Part shown: positions 8,813 through 13,752 of the stretch, piece after piece
How the letters are laid out: each line of letters begins with the position of its first letter
Numbering within the stretch: the first letter of the stretch is position 1
NCBI GenBank assembly: GCA_022592435.1
Contig: JABYQS010000764.1
Span: forward strand, 1-13,752
Length of the DNA stretch: 13,752 bases
Origin: Cerioporus squamosus
Taxonomy: Eukaryota > Basidiomycota > Agaricomycetes > Polyporales > Polyporaceae
Direction: 5' to 3'
The notes under the pieces: generated by a model
What the model saw: only the letters and a program-made list of their open reading frames with translations
Told to the model about the DNA's origin: nothing
Databases searched by the model: none
Position numbers and translations under genes: made by a program

Positions 8813-9467
8813 CGCAGTACTGGTACTTGGTAGTAGGAGGTCAGGCAGGGCGAGCTACACCTGCGTCCGCCCGGCGCCTACATCTTTCTCCTCCTGCCAC
8901 CTTGCCGCGTTTGGACCGACTGCAGCCAGAAACTTGCAAGTTGCATTTGCGTCGTGCTGGCGTGGCTACAGGACAACACCACGGACAATGCCCTGGAAGA
9001 CATCCGAGCTTGTCATATTCGCTGAGTTTCGCGCCGGTGAAGACTGGCTGCCGGTAGTTCATCTCACCAGGTTCTTCCAGGTACTGGTTAGGTTAACACG
9101 CGTACTTGCAGAGAACAAGGTGCGGGATCATAGGAAAGGGGTACGATGGAGCGAGGTGAGTACACTCGCACGCCGTGGTTATTCGTGCGCTCTGAACTTC
9201 CTCTTCTCCCAAAGTGCCGCATGCTGCCACTCATCGTCGTCCATCGTGTCTGTAACGACATTCAGCCAGCCTTAGACGACTCTCGCATCGTGCACCACTT
9301 TAGGGATAGCTTGTCGAATGTTTCGGATATGTACGGAGGCGACACAATGCATCCATCTTGTACGCACGCTCATCCTGTCACGCCCGACTTGAAGATATCC
9401 CCCTGCCGGCCGTTGCGTATCAAGGTTCCTGCTCGCTCGTCACGCCCTGCCCAGGCTTCAAAGTACC
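8813..9467. other. End of the tandem array, then spacer
   Basis: Positions 9045-9190 match 5110-5290, the presumed upstream region of the repeated gene. From about 9190 to 9467 I see neither a repeat nor a gene. Confidence 0.45.
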
Positions 9468-9560
9468 ATGGCCTCATCTCCCACTCAGCCATTACACTTC
9501 TACCCGGCCCCGACACATCAAGCTGTAACCCGCGTTTGCCCGTCCATCGCGTACACCACC
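9468..9560 (+). CDS. Possible first exon of the plus-strand gene (weak)
   Basis: An ATG in good context (ACCATGG) opens 31 codons beginning MASSPTQPLHFYPAPTH and running straight into a donor, ACC|GTATGT at 9561. A branch-like CTAAC occurs at about 9618. A further short stretch, ATCLLDDFIRCQ, ends at a GTACCC donor near 9703. I could not connect these in frame to the better exons from 9815 on, so this is only a candidate 5' end. Confidence 0.25.
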
Positions 9561-9814
9561 GTATGTTACTCGACACACACCAGCCCGCCCTTCATCGCAT
9601 TTCGTTCAAATATCTCTCTAACGAGCCCGCGATGACGAGCTGTGAGCTTGAGTGCAGTAGCAACATGCTTGCTCGACGACTTCATCCGCTGCCAGGTACC
9701 CCGATATCCCTACCGTCACTGCTCATTCACATCGCTCATGTCTGTCCTTCCCCGTCAACGATGTGTGTATGTGCAGCTCATGTCTCTCGACCCCAGATAA
9801 TTTCCGGATGTTAG

Positions 9815-10547
9815 CACTCGGACGGTCCGGCTTAATAATAACGCCCCTGTCGCGTCGGGCTCTGGTGAGGACGCGAGGACGAAGGGACGCAACGCCTCCT
9901 TCCTGCTCTGACTCGACATGACGTATAATTCATAGTACAGGTGTTGCTAAGTCACCGTCACTCGCAATAGTGAATGCTTGGGCAGACCCATGAACTCCTC
10001 ACGGAGCTTCTCCTCGAAGCCAAGGAGCACTATGTGAGTACTTTGCTCTGTTCCTCCGAGAAGGCTCAAGCTGATTCGTCTGTCCAGGGACTACTAGAAG
10101 CCCGGGTGCATACCGCTCGCTCTGAACGTCGCGAAGGACTTCTAGCAGTGACAAGCCTGAAATCGACGAGGGCGAAAAGGTGCAAACAGATGAGAAGGAC
10201 GCTGGCTACGGCTCTCTTATTCGGCAGCGTCTCGTCTCCCTCCACGTGGGACTTCTCCCCATCCTCGTCTATGCCTCCCTCTCCGCCCTCAACATATCCC
10301 TCAAGAGGCATCCGCAACATACGTCAGCATCGCACACTCGTCCCGCGGCTCGACGTTCTCACCTGCAGCTGAGAAGGTCGTGAGCTCGCGGCCGGTTCTC
10401 TGTGCTCGTACAGAACCGCTCGTTCTCGACGGCGACGCTGCGGGGGTACCACTGACGTATAGGGACACAGTCCAGGCGTATGGGGAGAAGAAGCGCGATC
10501 AGTGCTGGGGACTCGGCGTCTGCCACCAGCTACCACCCGGCAGCTAG
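9815..10547 (+). CDS. Unrecognised plus-strand gene with apparent 1-nt losses
   Basis: Consecutive stretches look like protein. Exon 9815-9864 (TRTVRLNNNAPVASGS) joins over intron 9865-9940 to VAKSPSLAIVNAWADP. After a frame change at the CCC of 9987-9989 follows HELLTELLLEAKEHY, then intron 10034-10087 (54 nt, GTGAGT...CCAG, branch GCTGAT), then GLLEARVHTARSERREGLLA. Near 10146 the frame changes to SDKPEIDEGEKVQTDEKD and a hydrophobic stretch, LVSLHVGLLPILVYASLSAL, at about 10230-10290. Near 10303 it changes to EASATYVSIAHSSRG and continues to VQAYGEKKRDQCWG, ending at TAG 10545-10547. Each change could be one missing base. The hydrophobic stretch could be a membrane helix. No family recognised. 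Alternatives are missed introns or a decaying gene. Confidence 0.5.
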
Positions 10548-11051
10548 TCGCAGTTGTCCCGCACGGCGCGCGGCGCTCTAGTTAGAATTGACGTTATTTG
10601 GTGAAGGTCCCGCGTGCTGTGTTGGCGCTATTCCACCGCTCCATTGATTGAGCTCTTCCGGGACCGGAACAATGGACAAGGGAACCACATGTCCCAAGGG
10701 ACCGGGTGCTAGGCGGCCTGCAGGCGGCTGCGCGAAGCTGCGGGTGGTTGGCTTTGGCAGATGGGTAGGGGCTGTGCAGCCTTCCCTGCCGCTCACACTG
10801 CCGCAATTTCCTCTGTCCGCTGTAGTTTATGTATCACCTGATCCCTCCATCGCGCGTCATTGGTAGGAGGGTAGTTGTCTTTCTTCCTTCCCTTTCTGAG
10901 GCTTCGCTCTAGGACAACGTCGTCAACACTTGGCGTTCATATCTGAATCCCCTTGAACGTCAATAACAGGCTCGGACCCTCCCAGCCTGTCTAAAAGGTT
11001 AGACGGATCTCTCCAGAGGTTCAGGCCTCGGTCTGTGACGAAGGAGGTCAA
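10548..11051. other. Intergenic, no confident gene
   Basis: Short open frames exist on both strands (10648-10866 plus; 10578-10796 and 10594-10806 minus) but lack splice signals or known motifs. A small hairpin, GTCTAA-AAGG-TTAGAC, lies at 10989-11004. No tRNA or other RNA gene was recognised. Confidence 0.4.
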
Positions 11052-11255
11052 TAGGGCTGCTCAATTCTGGTCGGTCGGTCGGTCTCGTCGCTGGTCGCTG
11101 GTCGCAGAACGCATTGATGAAGCCTGTAGCCGAGTCTAGCGAGACTCAAGTAGGAAGGAGGCGACGTCGGCAGTCTCGCCTAGTCTCCCATCACCTCTGG
11201 AGCGCTCACTCAGCGACCGAGCGACCGAGCGACCGACCAGAATTGAGCAGCCCTA
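11052..11255. mobile_element. MITE-like element with 26-bp terminal inverted repeats
   Basis: The left end TAGGGCTGCTCAATTCTGGT... is repeated inverted at the right end (...AATTGAGCAGCCCTA), perfect over 26 bp and then imperfect through GGTC/GACC-rich subterminal repeats. The element is 204 bp and has no coding capacity. If the outer TA on each side is the target duplication, the element proper starts GGGCTG and ends CAGCCC, which fits a Tc1/mariner-type non-autonomous element. The superfamily is an inference from the TA ends only. Confidence 0.85.
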
Positions 11256-11640
11256 ATACAAATGGAAGTACGGCAACCCGAGGGAGACGCACCATGTCCC
11301 TGCGGCCAATGCGAAGCAGATCAGTACCGACGAGCCGGGAGAAGCAGACCGATTGATGTCAAACAGACGCACGCCTTGGGCACTGAGCTCCTCGGAACAC
11401 AGACTCATGCCCATGCGCAGGAGGTGACGAGAGAAGAGGGAATAAGCATGGTTGCGATGCGTAGTGTAACAATACAGGCGAGGTCAGAGTGGGCGAAGGA
11501 AGTCGTGCGCCTCGGTGCAACGACAGCATTAGAGGCCACAGTAGAGTCTATGGTACAGCTAGCAATGGGATAAGGGTAACGGCCCTCAGCAGGCAAGCGA
11601 ATAGAACAAAGGGATCGTGCGCAGACTCTGGCAGATGGGA
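11256..11640. other. Spacer with one weak plus-strand frame
   Basis: An open frame of 103 codons (11262-11573, plus) begins MEVRQPEGDAPCPCGQC, seven bases after the MITE. It has a small Cys cluster but no recognisable domain or homolog in the window. I cannot separate it from chance in GC-rich DNA. Confidence 0.25.
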
Positions 11641-12267
11641 CTAGATGAGTTTGGGATGGACCGGGCAGTGAATGAGGGACAAGGCGTGCATGCGTGAACT
11701 GTTGTGCGAAAGTGTGTGCCGAAGCTTGAAGTGCAGTGCGACGTTGCGAGACGACGGAAACAAGGGGACAATCCTGCGATGAGTGCTGTCAGGACTGATC
11801 CCGAAACGAAGTGGGGGTAAGTAGTACGACGTACCTGAGATACACGATCCAAGCCAGCGGAACGAAAGGTATAACTTAACGGGGATATCAAGAGTATGTT
11901 TGTGGAGACCCTAGGAGAAAAAGGGAGACGGTCACGCCTATGGGCGGCCAACGGGAGCGCTATCGCTCGACTTCCGCTGCCTGCCAGGTTGGATGACCGA
12001 CAAGGCTGGGACGGAGAACCGCTGGGACTTGGACCCGCCGAAGGGCCAGCCATCGAATTGCTTATGATCCGACAGCGATCGCTTGATCTGCGCTGGATCC
12101 GTGGCATCGTCCGCTGCCTTTATCGGCGGCTGCATCGAGTGTACGCGACGGGCGAAGAACCGTCGGCCGACCCATGACGGGCCCTTTTGTGGCTGCTGAT
12201 GGTCCTGCTCGGGTAAGTTGATGATGGGGACGTCTTCGAGGGTCGGTGATGGTGGAGGGTTAGACAT
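11641..12267 (-). CDS. Downstream minus-strand exons with a repeated DVPII-LPE motif
   Basis: An open frame from ATG 12267 (MSNPPPSPTLEDVPIINLPE) runs to TAG 11938-11940. It may instead splice near 11950 (polypyrimidine acceptor CCCTTTTTCTCCTAG, ending about 11911) into LHKHTLDIPVKLYLSFRWLG. A 61-nt intron (GTACGTC...CATCGCAG) could then lead to RIVPLFPSSRNVALHFKLRH, with a stop TAG at 11641-11643. The motif DVPIINLPE closely resembles DVPIIRLPE near the C-terminus of the upstream coiled-coil gene. This suggests that both belong to one protein or share an internal repeat. The visible 58-nt intron between them joins in the wrong frame, so the link is unresolved. It could be a separate small gene. 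Confidence 0.4.
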
Positions 12268-13752
12268 GGGGAGGACCTCTTCCGAACGTGCTGTGACAGA
12301 CAATGTGAGTACAGACACGGAGAATTAATCATTGAGGAGAGGACTCACTGGCGGCGAAGTTCATCTGCAATCGAGGCGCCTCCAAGCTCTCTTTGGAGGC
12401 GGAGGGGCGGGCCGTCTGCAGAAGAACCCGGTCGAGTCTGCGCAAGCTCTAGGAATGAGCCTTCCCGACTCCGGGAAGGCTCAGGCAGGCGGATAATGGG
12501 GACATCCGGGATCTGTTTGGACCCCCCATCCCCGCGCTCCGTCCTGCGCACGCTCTTGCTGCGGCTCCGGCTGCGGTTGCGGATAGAGTATATCGACGAC
12601 CGCTCGGGCCGCTCGCGGTTCCCGTCCGTCGGCGTCTTCGGGATACGGAGGCTGGCTTTCGACGCCCGACTGCTGCGCTTCTTCGCCGCGACGACACGAC
12701 TCGTGCGGTCTCCAGCACCAGCATTGAGCCCGTCCGCCCCAGGCAGATTCGTGACGGTGGCCTTGGCCACGACCGCCTTGCCAGTGATCCCGATGACCTC
12801 GGCGTCGCGCATGGAGCTGACGTTGCTCATCCTGTCAATTTCGCTATGGATTTCCGCCTCGAGCGCCGAGTAAGACGGCCCGTCGTCGTCGGGTGTGAAC
12901 TCCTCATCGGTGAAGTCGAGGTTAAAGTTGTCGAGGTCGTCCATCTCCTGCGCCATATCCTGCGCCATGTTCCAAGCCTCCTCAAGCTCGGCTTGGAGCT
13001 CGTCGTTGCGCGCGCGCGTCTCCTGCAGCTCGGCCGTGCGCTTCGCGTATGACGCATTCAGCTTCCTGAGCGCCATGGCGAGCGCAGATGCGACGTGGAG
13101 ATCTTGCAGATGCTGGATCTGGGCTTTCTGGTCCGCGACACGTATGAGGGTCTCCATCAGACGGTCGCAGGATGTCGTGAGCTCAGCGAGCTGGTCGTCA
13201 GGTTGTATAGCGCCTCGCCGTCGCTGTCGGACTGTGATTGCGACAGGGCGGCCAGCGATTGCAGCAACATCGCACGCCGGTGCAGGTTGAACCTGTACTG
13301 GGCCTGGGTCGTGGTCCTCAACTGAACGGCAGTATATTGTCAGCACAACGTACGACATGTTTTCCCGCTGACATACCGTTTCGAGTCGCTCCAGCTCTTG
13401 CGGAAGCTCGACGTGTTGCGTGTGAGACGAGATGACGCGGATGAACGACTCTGCAGCGGACTGTCTGATGGCGGTAGAGACCGTCCCTGGAGTTCTTCGG
13501 AAGTGAATGTCCACTGAGCGGCTTCGAGCGTCATTGCCTTCCATTGATAGGCTCAGCATCGAAGTTGAGAGACGGTGGCGGCGCCAAGGGTGGGCGCTTG
13601 GGAACAACTTTGAACAGAGATGGGTGGACGCACGAGTTGACAACGCAGGGTGCCAGGACGTTCCGGCTGGGAGATGTTGGCCTGCACGCTCTTCTCAGAT
13701 AGGGTCCTCGTATGGTCATTCGTTCTGTCCGCAGGTTCCGTGCGCTCCTCGA
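12260..13752 (-). CDS. Coiled-coil, acidic and Ser/Arg-rich protein, 5' partial, frame-disrupted
   Basis: The gene enters from the right edge. Its protein segments in order are LAPPPSLNFDAEP, YQWKAMTLEAAQWTFTSEEL, TVSTAIRQSAAESFIRVISS then ELPQELERLET, intron 13376-13322 (55 nt, GTATGT...TTCAG), and TLRTTTQAQYRFNLHRRAML then ALSQSDSDGEALYNLTT. QLAELTTSCDRLMETLIRVA follows, then a coiled coil (about 13060-12960), a very acidic stretch (DDLDNFNLDFTDEEFTPDDD) and a basic Ser/Arg region with SRSRSKSVRR. Frame changes without room for an intron fall at 13550-13551, 13485-13487 and 13193-13194; each fits one missing base in a C/G run. The 3' end is either TGA 12347-12345 (unspliced) or TAA 12262-12260 after a 58-nt intron (12348-12291). 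It resembles conserved basidiomycete coiled-coil proteins, but no function is recognised. It may be a pseudogene or suffer from consensus errors. Confidence 0.7.

Larger units (their letters stand above)
1..9190 (-). repeat. Diverged head-to-tail tandem array, about 3.8-4.2 kb per unit
   Basis: Three units recur in the same orientation. Matching landmarks are the block around 360-400 with 4158-4200 and 8320-8360, the DUF6533 start codons at 3343 and 7103 (3760 bp apart), the segment 20-130 with 7850-7960, and 5110-5290 with 9045-9190. Each unit, read on the minus strand, holds an unrecognised gene or relic followed by a DUF6533 gene. The third unit keeps the unrecognised gene and its upstream region but has no DUF6533 copy; similarity fades near 9190. 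The units differ by many substitutions and small indels, so the duplication is not recent. Boundaries are by eye and uncertain by tens of bases; the first unit probably starts outside the window. Confidence 0.8.

Noticed and set aside
7978..9057. 359-codon open frame on the plus strand
   Set aside because: Long only because stops are rare in this GC-rich stretch. It is Arg/His-rich, has no domain, is not open in units 1 and 2, and lies antisense to the motifs shared by all three units.
9146..9814. 222-codon plus-strand frame
   Set aside because: Its composition does not look like a folded protein, it crosses the edge of the repeat array, and better splice-bounded stretches occur in other frames of the same DNA.
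10989..11004. Hairpin GTCTAA-AAGG-TTAGAC as a terminator
   Set aside because: Too short, no U-tract, and the window is eukaryotic; probably chance.
11586..12107. 173-codon minus-strand frame
   Set aside because: Ser/Arg/Pro-rich, and it overlaps the more convincing frame ending at 11938 and the exon candidates down to 11641 in other frames.
1..13752. CRISPR array, rRNA, tRNA, or bacterial or viral genes
   Set aside because: No evenly spaced direct repeats, no tRNA or rRNA motifs, and spliceosomal introns throughout the genes recognised.

Overview
The window looks like nuclear DNA of a filamentous basidiomycete (Agaricomycete). Genes are cut by many 46-76 nt GT...AG introns with CTNAC-type branch sites, exons are small, DNA is GC-rich, and two genes encode seven-helix membrane proteins of the DUF6533 type, a family known to be expanded in mushroom-forming fungi. 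Almost no real gene here is one open frame, so all models were built by joining exons by eye.

Positions 1 to about 9190 are a head-to-tail tandem array, read on the minus strand. Each unit holds an unrecognised gene or relic, its upstream region, and a DUF6533 gene. Copies of the unrecognised gene lie at about 1-974, 3900-4795 and 7850-8812. The DUF6533 genes are copy A (1783-3343) and copy B (5342-7103); the third unit has none. Copy B is intact (355 aa, 13 exons). Copy A is intact through its last membrane segment, but a 1-nt insertion removes most of its C-terminal tail. Both copies share every intron position and appear to contain two 2-nt microexons (AG and GC), the most unusual feature of the window.

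Positions 9190-11050 hold a plus-strand gene that I do not recognise (about 9815-10547, perhaps starting at 9468). It has convincing coding stretches separated by apparent 1-nt losses. At 11052-11255 there is a 204-bp miniature inverted-repeat element (MITE-like) with 26-bp perfect terminal inverted repeats and TA ends.

Positions 11641-13752 carry a minus-strand gene for a coiled-coil, acidic and Ser/Arg-rich protein. Its 5' end lies outside the window. It too shows three apparent single-base losses in short C/G runs, and its 3' end is ambiguous because of a well-formed 58-nt intron that overlaps the stop codon. Apart from the tandem array, nothing shows that the genes work together.
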